A DNA stretch of 41,026 nt. Origin: Asparagopsis taxiformis. Its lineage: Eukaryota > Rhodophyta > Florideophyceae > Bonnemaisoniales > Bonnemaisoniaceae. Within the stretch, counting starts at the first letter, position 1. Each line of letters opens with the position of its first letter. Position numbers and translations under genes: made by a program. This document shows positions 32,041 to 41,026 of the stretch, piece by piece. The stretch is taken from positions 1-41,026 of the forward strand of contig JALQPE010002527.1 of NCBI GenBank assembly GCA_030407315.1. Reading direction: 5' to 3'. The notes below the pieces were generated by a model. That model was not told where the DNA came from, did no database searches, and was given only the letters and a program-made list of their open reading frames with translations.

Positions 32041-32416
32041 TTCAGGGGATGCTCGGGAACGAGGGAGAAGAGAGAATGCGATAGATTGGTAGAGAAGATT
32101 GCAATGCAATCCGGCACATGTGCCTGACAGGACGGCAAGGAGATTTTTCCGCGCGCCCGCAAAATTTGAAATTGGAATTTATGGAAGCCCGATTTCTGAC
32201 GAGGGGTCGCGGGATGATGAAAGAGTTTGGAGTTTTGTTGTTGAAGATTGGTGAAGGGGTGCAATGTTTTGAACGGGTATGCAGCTTGGGCGCATTCTGT
32301 ATCATGACAGTGCATTAAACAAAATCTCCACAACCTTGAGCTAGCTTCACTAATAATACAGAGACACTGCACCTAAATTCAAGCCCCATTAGCTACAGAC
32401 GGTCGCCAGACTAGTC
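32041..32416. other. Upstream region of methyltransferase 1
   Basis: Presumed promoter and 5' leader of the minus-strand gene. No clear TATA box at a convincing position, no coding region. Confidence 0.35.
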
Positions 32417-32538
32417 TAAAATTTGGTAATTTTTTGGGCACAAAAATTACTGCAGTAAAAACTGATCTAGCCAAGTGCACTTTGCTAGATCAGTTTTTAC
32501 TGCAGTAATTTTTGAGCCCAAAAAATTACCAAATTTTA
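32417..32538. repeat. Foldback element 1 (122 bp)
   Basis: Two near-perfect 54-nt arms (starting TAAAATTTGGTAATTTTTTG) around a short loop with GTGCAC. It begins and ends with TA, compatible with a TA target duplication as in Tc1/mariner-type MITEs. Each arm contains ACTGCAGTAA. Confidence 0.9.
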
Positions 32539-32955
32539 TGCCCCACTCGTAGTGACCGTATGGCTCGTACTCCGTCCTACTTTGTACCAGCGACCTTATG
32601 CCATGGGACACTCACCACCACGAGTAAGCACCACGTGGGCAGCACCTTCTATAGTTCGGTGCAATTATGTTTATCGACTATTGGTGCACAACTGTCTGGA
32701 TGCATCACGATGACTAGATGTTCAAGATTGTATGAGGAGAGAAGTAGACGGACATAGATGCACGTCATGGTAATACCGGTTCGGTTTTGAACAGAGCTGC
32801 AATGCGCCGTCAATGTTCGTCAACAACCATCCAGCGAAGAAGCGTAGCATTTGGAATGTTTAGAAACATCAGTAAAGCATGGAATGTATGAACCTGACGT
32901 AGCCTGGGGCAGGAGCGGTTGTCCAAATCTGGAACAGGTGGGCGCCGGATGGGTC
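32539..32955. other. Spacer between foldbacks, no gene recognised
   Basis: Nothing supported beyond short open frames without motifs. Confidence 0.4.
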
Positions 32956-33072
32956 TAAAATTTGGTAATTTTTTGGGCTCAAAAATTACTGCAGTAAAAA
33001 CTGATCTAGCAAGTGCACTTGGCTAGATCAGTTTTTACTGCAGTAATTTGAGCCAAAAATTACCAAATTTTA
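32956..33072. repeat. Foldback element 2 (117 bp)
   Basis: Same element as 32417-32538, same orientation of the loop, slightly shorter through small deletions in the A/T runs. Again bounded by TA. Confidence 0.9.
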
Positions 33073-33333
33073 GGACCTGAATAGCAGCTGGAAAAGACAA
33101 AGTAGAGGTACTGCTGAGGTCGGGAGCGCTCTTAGCTCATGGATACGCACTCGTTAGTCTGGGTTGAGAGGAAAACAATATCGTAGATCACAGAATGTCA
33201 CAAGTTGTCAGTAAGCAATGGGGAAGAGTATACTGTTAGTATATAGTATACTATGCTACAGGTGAATCAATGGAGGAACATTAAGAAAACAATAGAAACT
33301 TTAGTTGAGAGCAACCTATAGGTGAAATCCTAC
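33073..33333. other. Intergenic, AT-rich
   Basis: No gene. Repeated GTATAC/TAGTATA words near 33227-33255. Confidence 0.4.
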
Positions 33334-34354
33334 CTACTCAACTGTTATGTAATCTTCACTACTATCCGGTACCTCATCGTCCGACTCAAAGTCGTGTGCG
33401 AACTCGTAAGGTTTCGGCAGACGATTGGGGTCGTCACTCTGCACCGGTGCGTAGACGAGATCATTGACTAGCTCGGAAGAATCACGTATAGCCATGCTAT
33501 GGACTCGAATGTGATGACCGTATTGTACTCCAGTCTTAGAAATTTTGTCCTTCACGAAGTCGTAATCCTGCCATCCCGCACCAGCGTGCTCTACGTCACC
33601 ACGAGTCACGAGAACAGAGAAGGGTGGAATCCAAACCAATTTTGGATGGAGATGGGGCCAGATGGCCAGGAAGGCATCACGAGGGGCGTTGAGGAAGGCA
33701 TGACTCCGCGGTCGTACCAGAATTGGGGACCCAACTGCACCAGTAGCTATGAAAGAATAGTCTGGGTCTGGTGCAGGGGTCCCACAATAGCGGTTCGGTT
33801 CCTCGCGTGGCGGTCCTGGGTACGTGAAGTCGAGATGCGGGATCTGACGAGTACAGCTGGAACCCGTCAGGAGCATCCGAAGTCCTGTCCTCCCAAAGCG
33901 CAGCTTGGAGCCTTTCTTGAATCCGTTCAAAGATGAAACGGAATCCTCCAAGTGCAACATTTCCGCTATAATTGCGAGGATGACATCCACGGAAACCTTG
34001 TCATGAGCCAGCGACATGGATTGCTCCCCGTCGAGGTCTTCAATGACAGCCGAGCGGGGGGTCATGTACCTGGCGAGACGCGCCACCCCGGGCATCCTGG
34101 GCAGCTGAACCGGAGTTCAGAATCGTGCCCCACGCCCCTTCCACATTGTCATCGAACTTTTGGGCAAACCCAGAGAGCAGTTCGTGGATTGCAGACCGTA
34201 CATCGGAAGCTCCTAGTATGTCTTCGAGGACGATGTATCCATCGAAATCAATACTAGCCCTTGCCCGCTCCCAATAAACAATCCTCTCCTCGGATGTACC
34301 ACCAGCCGCGGAGTTGATATCCTCCCTGATCTCCTCCACCTCCCCACTCGTCAT
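33334..34354 (-). pseudogene. 2-oxoglutarate/Fe(II) dioxygenase (one frameshift)
   Basis: The start is taken as ATG 34354 (MTSGEVEEIREDIN). The first frame runs FDGYIVLEDILGASDVRSAI to about 34095, then shifts into MPGVARLARYM and continues to the stop at 33334, about 340 residues in all. The N-terminal 'DGYIVLEDIL' resembles the start of phytanoyl-CoA-dioxygenase-like folds. The double-stranded beta-helix core shows IPHLDFTYPG (HxD iron ligands, at about 33837), GSPILVRPRSHAF, FSVLVTRGDVEHAGAGW (distal His) and YGHHIRVHSMAI (Arg for the 2-oxoglutarate carboxylate). All metal and cosubstrate residues are present. Such enzymes hydroxylate proteins, small molecules or methylated bases; the substrate cannot be read from sequence. 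Its position between two DNA methyltransferase genes makes a nucleic-acid or chromatin substrate worth considering. The C-terminal tail is acidic (DFESDDEVPDSSED). Confidence 0.78.
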
Positions 34355-34384
34355 GATGAACCCAGAGCCACTACGGTGTTGGGA

Positions 34385-34690
34385 ATGAAAAAAGACAGTA
34401 AATTTACTGTCTGGAAATTTCAGAATACTGCTGCAGCAGTAAACTGGCACGAAATCTGGACAGTACCAAAAACAGTAAAATTTACTGTCCAGAACAGTAA
34501 ATTTTACTGTCTGGAAGTGTTGCCGCCAGACAGTATGTGCAGACAGTACATTTTACTGTCTGAGGCAGTACATTGTATTGTATTACTGCACTGTCTGGGG
34601 AAATCTGTAGACAGTAGTGTAGATAGCAAATTGTATTGTCTGCGGGTAGTACCGTGCATTGGTTGACAGCACTGTCTGGTGGAGTGGACT
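34385..34690. promoter_or_regulatory. Cluster of ACAGTAAA/TTTACTGT palindromes upstream of the dioxygenase
   Basis: Within 300 bases upstream of the dioxygenase start lie GACAGTAAATTTACTGTC (34394-34411, perfect, 18 bp), TACTGCTGCAGCAGTA (34426-34441, perfect, 16 bp), ACAGTAAAATTTACTGT (from 34472), ACAGTAAATTTTACTGT (from 34494) and further degenerate GACAGTA/TACTGTC pairs to about 34680. Such dense dyads suggest an operator or a structured element derived from short inverted duplications. Confidence 0.7.
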
Positions 34691-35214
34691 TAGAGGAAAT
34701 ATGGAGCATAGTGTTAGTGTGAAGGTAAATATTGGAATGGTGTGTGGAATACGACTATAGTAATTGTGATGGTGCTTTACAGATAGTTGGGTGCGGGGAA
34801 GCTAGAAGCTGAATAGGACGTTGTAGAAAGAAAGATAGGGAAGATTGAACATATCTCGTTTGTCTCACCGTAAGGAGAGAAAGTACAGAGTAGACTATAT
34901 TATGTTGAGTTTAGCATTTCAAATTATACCTATCTATCTTTGCATTGAAAGTGTCGAGTAGGAGACGTCAGTCTGGTAGCGAGGTGTGGTATTCACAGGA
35001 CGTGGGTGGTAGCAAAGGAAAGAATACGCACCATCCACCACTAAATTATGAAAAATAACCGTTACGGAGCACCGAGAAGCATTATTATTATGTAGAGTAG
35101 AACAGGATGGATGCATCCACTGGAATGATATTTGCTACAACACTGCTGTACTAAGCGTGACACCCTTCCTTCAAAGCACTTCTCCTTTTAGCAAACTCCA
35201 ATTGCAAGTTCAAC
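34691..35214. other. Divergent intergenic region
   Basis: It separates the minus-strand dioxygenase from the plus-strand gene at 35215. No gene is seen. It presumably holds the second gene's promoter. Confidence 0.4.
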
Positions 35215-36740
35215 ATGAATCCCGAAACCTCCGTGAGCATCGCTGCATTTTCCGAAATAACGCGTGAGGGCTTTTTGAACATCACTGCAGAGCTGAAAGC
35301 CCTGAGTGATAAAATGGATGCCGTCGAGAAGAGCACCATTCAATTACGCGAGACTCTCGGAATTGTCGCCAAGACTGTCTCCATGCTAAACACCGATATG
35401 CAGGAGGTCAAGGGCATCGTCGATGGGCTTCTGAGCCAGGGACAAGGACATCCGAAGAAGATCGCCTCCGAGAAGGACAGGGAACGTCTCCGCATTGCGC
35501 AGGATGCGGAGAAATCGTTCACGTTCGAAATGGTGTGTGCTGTGCTGTGTGCTGTTGTTCCAACGTACATGAAGGCAATGGTGGATAAGAGGGATAGGCA
35601 TTTCAACGGATGCGAGCTAATCAATACGCTGATGTTCGCCAGGCAGAGCAATGAGCGAAAGGATGTGTTCAATAGGACGCTTGCCGGCCGGAACCACATT
35701 GAATTGCGCTGCCAAGTTGTGACCTCTTTAATCAAGAATAAGTGTCAAAACAATTCTTTCAGAGAGGTAGGAGACCGTTCCAGCTCCAATGGAACGTCGG
35801 AAGGTATCGAACGGTGGAGGGTGCGGGGGTATGTGACTACCGGGACCATTGAGGAGACAATTCGCGGAACGGACTCTGCTCGCATGGATGGAATGCATGG
35901 GACGTCCGAGGCAAGTGATGGGGCCGCTCGAAAGCAGAAGCGAAGAAAGGTTGGTGACAATGGGCCGTTGCACAGAAAGGAGGTAGGCATCACTGTGACG
36001 AAATCGGCACTCACAGCAGTGACCGGGTTTATGAACAAGTCCAGAGATCATGTGCGAAACCGGTTCATCCGAGATCTTGGATTCGTTCTATACAGTGGGT
36101 TTCAAGGTTCAGTCCGCATGGAGCATCATTTGCACGACGGTGGGATGGACATTGAATCAGTTCCAAGTCTGTACTCGGCGCAGAGGAAAATGAATGCAGC
36201 GGAGCGCGCAGCAATGGATGACAAGAATATGAAGATTCTTCGCGACTTCATTGCTGTGCGAAAAGAAATGGTATTCAAAGTCGAGTACGAAGTTCAAATA
36301 ATTGGAGAACCGGACAAGAGGTTTTTGACTAGGAGGATCAATTTAGTAGAGGTTGCACTGAACTTTGCAGTCGCCTACACGCAATGTTCTGATAAGAACA
36401 TGTTCCTGCGACGTTCAGAATACTCCTTGCAATTCATCTACATACTTGCATACGGGTTCCGAACGATTTTGAAATTTCAAAGTGGAGCAGAGGTGGAGGA
36501 GCGCAAATCCGGGAAATCAATGAAGCAGTGAAACTGCTTCTTCCCGGGGAGCGGGTGAGTAGTCGTTTTATGAATGAGGAGGTTTTGACTATATCGCGTG
36601 ATAGATATGAAGAACTGAATGTAGACGATGGAGGGGACTCAGTGCTGGAGGAGAGCTTCAGGTCTATGGAAGAGGACGGAGGAGATGAAGAATATGTGAA
36701 GGTATTTGTCGATGATGAAATCGAGAATGAAGGGGAGTAG
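35215..36740 (+). pseudogene. Coiled-coil protein with acidic tail, unknown family (one frameshift)
   Basis: From ATG 35215 (MNPETSVSIAAF) the frame runs 438 codons to a stop at 36531. The plus-two frame then continues sensibly from about 36495 (QIREINEAVKLLLPGERV) to a stop at 36740, giving about 505 residues if a single shift near 36495 is corrected. Residues 20-75 are a heptad-type coiled coil (LKALSDKMDAVEKSTIQLRE, then a Thr/Val-rich heptad). The middle (residues 100-170) is probably helical, residues 190-255 are Arg/Ser/Gly-rich with a basic KQKRRKV patch that could be a nuclear signal, and the extreme C-terminus is strongly acidic. An AATAAA at 36785-36790 fits its 3' end. I do not recognise it. 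It sits convergent with the gene at 37016. Confidence 0.7.
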
Positions 36741-37015
36741 TATCGGATGAAACCGGTTTCGGTATAGTAGACGAAGAATGAAGAAATAAAATTTCTGTTG
36801 AGTTGAATTTTGTAATAGATGGAAGTAGATAGATACGAGACATCAGGAAACCAGTCAGACGATAGTGTCAAGTCGAAGGAATAGCGCAGAGACAGGTAGT
36901 GGAATAGTCGAAGTAGGAAGGGGCGAGGGTATCCGTCTTTACTAGAAATTGATGGCCACAGGAGCTCTGGAATGAAATACCCAGGAACAGGATAGCTACG
37001 GATAGATGTACTTTA
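36741..37015. other. Convergent intergenic region
   Basis: Carries AATAAA at 36785 (plus strand) and, on the minus strand, AATAAA at 37017-37012 that overlaps the stop codon of the neighbouring gene. No other feature. Confidence 0.5.
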
Positions 37016-38377
37016 TTATTTTTGCTCAGGACTGCAGTTGGCAGGTGGAGGAGAGCGAGGGTGGGTATTGTCTGAATCCGCATTGAAGCCAAGACGAGAG
37101 ATAGCCTCATAGCCAATGTCTTCAAGCTCCTGGCATGTAGTAGTACCACTGAAAATACAGCAAGGTAAGCGTAGATGTAGTGTACCAAACGTCTCTGCGG
37201 TTGATAGAGGCTGGAAAGTGCTGTAACAAGCTCGGCGCTGAATACGTCTCCACAGTAACGAAAACGTTGCTCCATAGGTAACAGTAGCCTTATCACGTAG
37301 GTGGAAAGAGTCCACGATGCTAGACTGTGATAGTTGGCTAAGACATAGGGGATGTAAAAATGTATTGTTGACGTGGTCAAACTCGTAGGAGTCTCTGCAA
37401 AGAACTGTCATACGTTGGTCTGGGCTGGACAGGACGTAAGCAGATGAGCCGACGAGAAATGCGGAAGAAGGAGCATCATGAGAGCAATCAACGTCGACTA
37501 GATTTCCTAAAATTCGGACAATCGATGAGCTGCCTCCATCGCGTTCCGCCCTGCTCTTCACCAATATTTTCTGGAACCCGTGTTGCGAGGTACCTATGGA
37601 GTCACATAGTGCCTGAAAGGTGGGGAAAATGATGGAAAGATCCGACTCATTTCCAGAGGGAAAGGTGATGTCCTCAAAGGACGGCTGGAAGAGAACGTCA
37701 CGATTCTCTTTCGCCTTGCATTGAATGGCAATAGTGCGGAATTGAGCAAGGGAGCAGTCGGCCTGTACTCTGATTTCTTCTTGCGATGTTTGTCGCATTC
37801 CCCTGGAGTGCTCGGATTTCGTCATCCGGAGGGAGAGGGGCTTGTCTGTGTACACACCAAGCTTCTGAAACAGAATGCTACATACAGTCAGAGCAGAGGA
37901 GGTCATGGAACTGTTGGAATCGAATGGAGGGGGTAGAGGATGTTTGGCAGCTGACTCCAGCTTTTCCAATCTTGCCAGCATTTCTGCTACGGTCTTCTTC
38001 ATTTGATCCGCAATGCAATCTTGAAGGATGCCGCGGTGGCGGTGGCGAGTGTGGTCAATGCCGTAGTCTGGGTCTCTCTCTGCTGGGGATGGAGGTGAGT
38101 CCATACTGCGAAGCTCACCACTTCGCCACGGGAGAACCCTTCCGGAATCCTTGTCGACGAGCTCGTTACGATCTGAAATCTTGACTTGCGAAAGGGTAGA
38201 GTCGAAACCATATTCAGCTTTGTATTCGAGCAATGCATGGAGGAATGGGTCTGTTTCAGTCTTGACCTGAGTAATTTCCTTGACGATTGCAGACCACCAG
38301 ACAATTTTTCGTTTCCTCCCAAACGGCCGAAGTTCCCATTGAACTTCTATAACGTCGTTTGGAGCGAGAGGAAGCAT
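37016..38377 (-). CDS. Protein with Tudor/SH3-like N-terminal domain, unknown function
   Basis: 453 uninterrupted codons. The start (MLPLAPNDVIEVQWEL) leads straight into a predicted small beta-barrel: DVIEVQWEL, KIVWWSAIVKEI, ALLEYKAEYGF and SQVKISDRNELVD. The pattern of an entry strand, a WW..(A)-V-K strand and an AL(L/V)-x-Y strand with aromatic residues is that of Tudor, PWWP or agenet-type readers of methylated chromatin. A short coiled coil follows (MKKTVAEMLARLEKLESAAK, about residue 130-150), then a 300-residue C-terminal region with no motif I know (VTYGATFSLLWRRIQRRA). It is the only gene of the cluster without a visible lesion. It is divergent from methyltransferase 2, with a 510-bp shared upstream region. 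The reader role is inference from the fold pattern. Confidence 0.7.
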   Translation of the reverse strand: MLPLAPNDVIEVQWELRPFGRKRKIVWWSAIVKEITQVKTETDPFLHALLEYKAEYGFDSTLSQVKISDRNELVDKDSGRVLPWRSGELRSMDSPPSPAERDPDYGIDHTRHRHRGILQDCIADQMKKTVAEMLARLEKLESAAKHPLPPPFDSNSSMTSSALTVCSILFQKLGVYTDKPLSLRMTKSEHSRGMRQTSQEEIRVQADCSLAQFRTIAIQCKAKENRDVLFQPSFEDITFPSGNESDLSIIFPTFQALCDSIGTSQHGFQKILVKSRAERDGGSSSIVRILGNLVDVDCSHDAPSSAFLVGSSAYVLSSPDQRMTVLCRDSYEFDHVNNTFLHPLCLSQLSQSSIVDSFHLRDKATVTYGATFSLLWRRIQRRACYSTFQPLSTAETFGTLHLRLPCCIFSGTTTCQELEDIGYEAISRLGFNADSDNTHPRSPPPANCSPEQK

Positions 38378-38890
38378 GTTGGGATAGCTATGGAATAGAA
38401 TTGTTGTATTAGTGAAAGCCTAACCGTTACCTTCTGCTAAAGAGTAGTATATACTAGGAGGATTGGAAAGGTCGAGAAGAGATGTTTAGGTGGTGTAGAA
38501 ATAGAATGGACAATTGACAAAATTGACACGTCAGTGTGGATGATGTCTGCCATGAACTGATTGCAGCATAAAATTTGATGTGAATAATCGTTCTAGAAGT
38601 GAATGTCGGATGCATACGATTGGACTACAAAGATACGCTTAGAGATGTTACGCGGCCCAATAAATTGCATGGAAAAAATATTTGAGTATTACTTTAGTAT
38701 TAGATTGATTATTGAGCTAACAGTCGATGTAGTTATCTTGTAAAGGTTCGGACAGGGGTGGAAAGGAAACAGCCACCGAAGTGCTACCACTCGCTGACAC
38801 TTTGTTTTAAACAACCAACTTCTGCTTTGCGCCACCCTGGTCAAGCAGCAACCAACTATCCCTTTCTTAAAAACTCTACCTTTGTTCGCC
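38378..38890. promoter_or_regulatory. Shared divergent upstream region
   Basis: 512 bases separate the start codons of the Tudor-like gene and methyltransferase 2. It must hold both promoters, and co-regulation is possible. I see no clear TATA box and no palindrome of the ACAGTAAA type here. Confidence 0.4.
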
Positions 38891-41026
38891 ATGGAAGGAA
38901 CGTTCCACAATCACGGTGAAAAGCACGACGGATGGGTGTTCATCGACCCCAATCAAGTCAGCAAATTCGTATCGATTCGCGATGTTGATGCAAGTCATGT
39001 GGAAGCGCTCATGGAGAGCATTCGCAACAGCGGTTATGACACAGCTCATCCCGTGACTGGCAGGTTTCGAGAAGGCGTTCTGGAGATATTGGATGGAGCG
39101 CACCGCTGCATGGCAATTGTACGTGGAATGGAGAAGGGCGTCTTTCCTCCTGGCGTTACGATTCCTATGCGAGAAGAGTCTATCGTGGCGGACACCAACA
39201 GCAGTACTGCTGTTGTGCTGGACCGTGTGAGAGCGACGACATCCAACGACATTGCAGGCCTGCAAAGGCGCATGATGTTTGTTGAGTATCTGATGATCGC
39301 CGTTGATCTCAGAGACGAGTACTGGGTCCAAAACGGAAAGGACAAGTACGCTCACATTTCGTCTGTGAGGATGGCTGATGTGTTGGGCTGGATCAAATCC
39401 TGCGATCCAAGCGGCCAAATTGCTTCAAGCCTGAGTGGTAAACCGCAGTACAGCTCATGCATGTCTATTCTGGCTGTGCTTCGGCCGTATCACCGAGCAG
39501 AAGATTCGAGTGCGATTGATTTGCGTCTGTGGCAAATGTTTTGTCATGCATGGGGACTCAATGCAGAGATGGGTGATTCTCCGAGGATGGTTGAGTTTCC
39601 GAAACAGGTGGGGGTGACTAGTTCTCGTGCCGTCGAAATGTTTGGCAAGACACCCCGCGGAGAATTGTCCTCTCCACTGAACCGCGAACTGCTTTCGAGC
39701 AGGTACTTTCTGGACGGCGCTACATCCGACATGCAAGATTCTTTGCAGGCTAGCCAGAAGCGGTTCAGGAGGCTGATGGTTATGATGTGCCAGTGTATCT
39801 TGGCTATTCGCAGTAAGGAGATGGGCAGTGTGCCATCTAGGCGGGCCAGAGCCACATCCGGGGCCATTGGTGGTGGTGGAATGGTTGGAATTGCAACATC
39901 CAGTGCGCAAGCCAACCAGCTTGGATTTGTTGTCGACCGTGTGTTAGCTGCATGGGATACCGGGGCAAGAGTGTTGGGGTATGAGGATGTTGAATCGATG
40001 TGCTGGCCGTTCATGGTATTCGATCCCGCGAGCCTTTGCTTCAGGTCACTCCCGAATCGGTCTGATGGCTGTGCGGTCGAGGAGCATCGGAAAAACCTGA
40101 CCATTGTCCCGAAAACTGTAGACAGTGAAAACGGGTTCTGTGCCGACCTTCCAGTGGCTGTGGATGCAAGGCTGCGATCATTGACAAGCGCCTTCCTGCT
40201 GTCGATACGCCAATGTGTCACTGAGGTGAATGTTTTCGCCGAGCGTGGTCAGCTGATGCAGAGACTTCGAGCCTTGCTTTTCGACACTCCTGACAAGTTC
40301 GGATTGAACTCGTTCATGCGAGCCAAGTTGAACACGTCTCATGCCCTGGATGGTCAGAGGAGGCTGAAGGCTTGGTTATTGCGAACCCGAGAGCAACGAA
40401 AGCTTCCTCTGACCATGGATGAGTTACACAGTCTTGAGGATACGCCCGAGCCTGGCATCCTTGAAGGTGCACCTGCGCAGATGGAAATATCCGCAGCAGT
40501 GCCAAAACAATGGCAGCGAGGATATTGAAGAGGATAGTCTGGAGCCACAGAGGAAGAAGGCTAGGCTGGAGCGCGGTGGTGGAGAGGACGATAATGCGGC
40601 GGTTGCTAGCGAAACAGCAACAAGAGAAGGTGCGGAGAGGATGACGCTATGGAGGTTGACACTGTATCGCCTACAGAAGCGCCGCTCGTTGACGTCGGAA
40701 AGGAAACCAAGCCAGAATACGTCACCAAGCTGGAAGCTGTGATGGGGCGTTACATTCACACTGTGAATTGTGACGCCACTGATGTAGCCAAAGAGGTGGA
40801 GGACAAAATTAGTTTTCTGGAAGATGGCGTGTTGGAGGACAGTGTTCAGCTTGTGCTCACTGATCCTCCATTCAACACGAGGCGGGAAGGCGGCAGAGAA
40901 AACTCGGAGTACGATATTCTGGAGCCGGAAGAGTTGGCGAGTGTTGCGTGTGAAATAGTTCGAGTTCTTCGGCCTGGCGGCCATGCTCTGATCTATTCCA
41001 GCGTGCGCCAACTCGTGGCATGGATG
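38891..41026 (+). pseudogene. DNA methyltransferase 2: ParB-like domain plus beta-class methylase (truncated by window end, two frameshifts)
   Basis: The start is ATG 38891, in a GCCATGG context, three codons after an earlier in-frame ATG. Residues 12-90 are a ParB/Srx-type domain: WVFIDPNQVSKFVSI, VEALMESIRNSGYD and VLEILDGAHRCMAIVRG with the DGxHR motif. Residues 120-510 are a helical region matching the paralogue at 29249-32040 by pattern (RFRRLMVMMCQCILAI, LGFVVDRVLAAWDTGARVLG). A stop at 40528 is bypassed if the frame shifts near 40510 into an acidic/basic linker (EPQRKKARLERGGGEDDN) and back near 40640. From there to the end it is open: SVQLVLTDPPFNTRR (motif IV at 40862), YDILEPEELASVACEIVRVL and RPGGHALIYSS. 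Motif I would lie beyond the window. DPPF favours N6-adenine. ParB-methylase fusions are common in phages and prokaryotic mobile elements, which hints at the ultimate source. Confidence 0.85.

Overview
The window looks like nuclear DNA of an intron-poor eukaryote. Host-type genes are long open frames without visible introns, a Ty3/Gypsy chromovirus is present, AATAAA signals follow some genes, and a degraded DET1 homologue occurs. An intron-poor, transposon-rich alga such as a red alga would fit, but this is inference and no species can be named.

The layout is a set of nested insertions. Layer 1 is a DNA methyltransferase gene on the minus strand: its body is at 29249-32040 and its last codons are at 169-224. 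Layer 2 is a chromovirus at 225-29248, also minus strand, inserted near the 3' end of that gene. It has 654/661-bp LTRs, a 4-bp GGGT duplication, a primer-binding site and a polypurine tract. It carries gag, protease, RT, RNase H, integrase and a chromodomain, all damaged by frameshifts, plus a 5-kb module before its 3' LTR with a long open frame in the opposite direction (1474-3708). Layer 3 is a 15.5-kb TIR element at 8304-23852 that cuts the retroelement exactly between RT and RNase H. Its ends are 45-47-bp inverted repeats beside a 2-bp TG duplication, followed by subterminal CTAGTA and GGAYGTCC motifs.

Inside layer 3 are a tandem array of 0.5-1.0-kb units (about 9950-13317), an inverted copy of its last unit (19644-20706) and, between the two arms, decayed gene copies: a Gfo/Idh/MocA oxidoreductase, DET1, an aldehyde dehydrogenase and an FGGY carbohydrate kinase. 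Beyond the right arm are an unrecognised coding remnant, diverged tandem repeats, a 24-bp minisatellite and a 43-bp tandem repeat.

The right quarter (29.2-41.0 kb) is a gene cluster. It holds two paralogous large proteins with a ParB-like N-terminus and a beta-class DNA methyltransferase C-terminus, a 2-oxoglutarate/Fe(II) dioxygenase, a protein with an apparent Tudor/SH3-like N-terminal domain, and an acidic-tailed coiled-coil protein. Two 120-bp foldback elements and a cluster of ACAGTAAA palindromes lie between the genes. Together this suggests a DNA-modification (adenine writer, possible reader, possible eraser) gene set, perhaps belonging to a large mobile or viral element. That functional link is inference. 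Four of the five genes are damaged by frameshifts or insertion.
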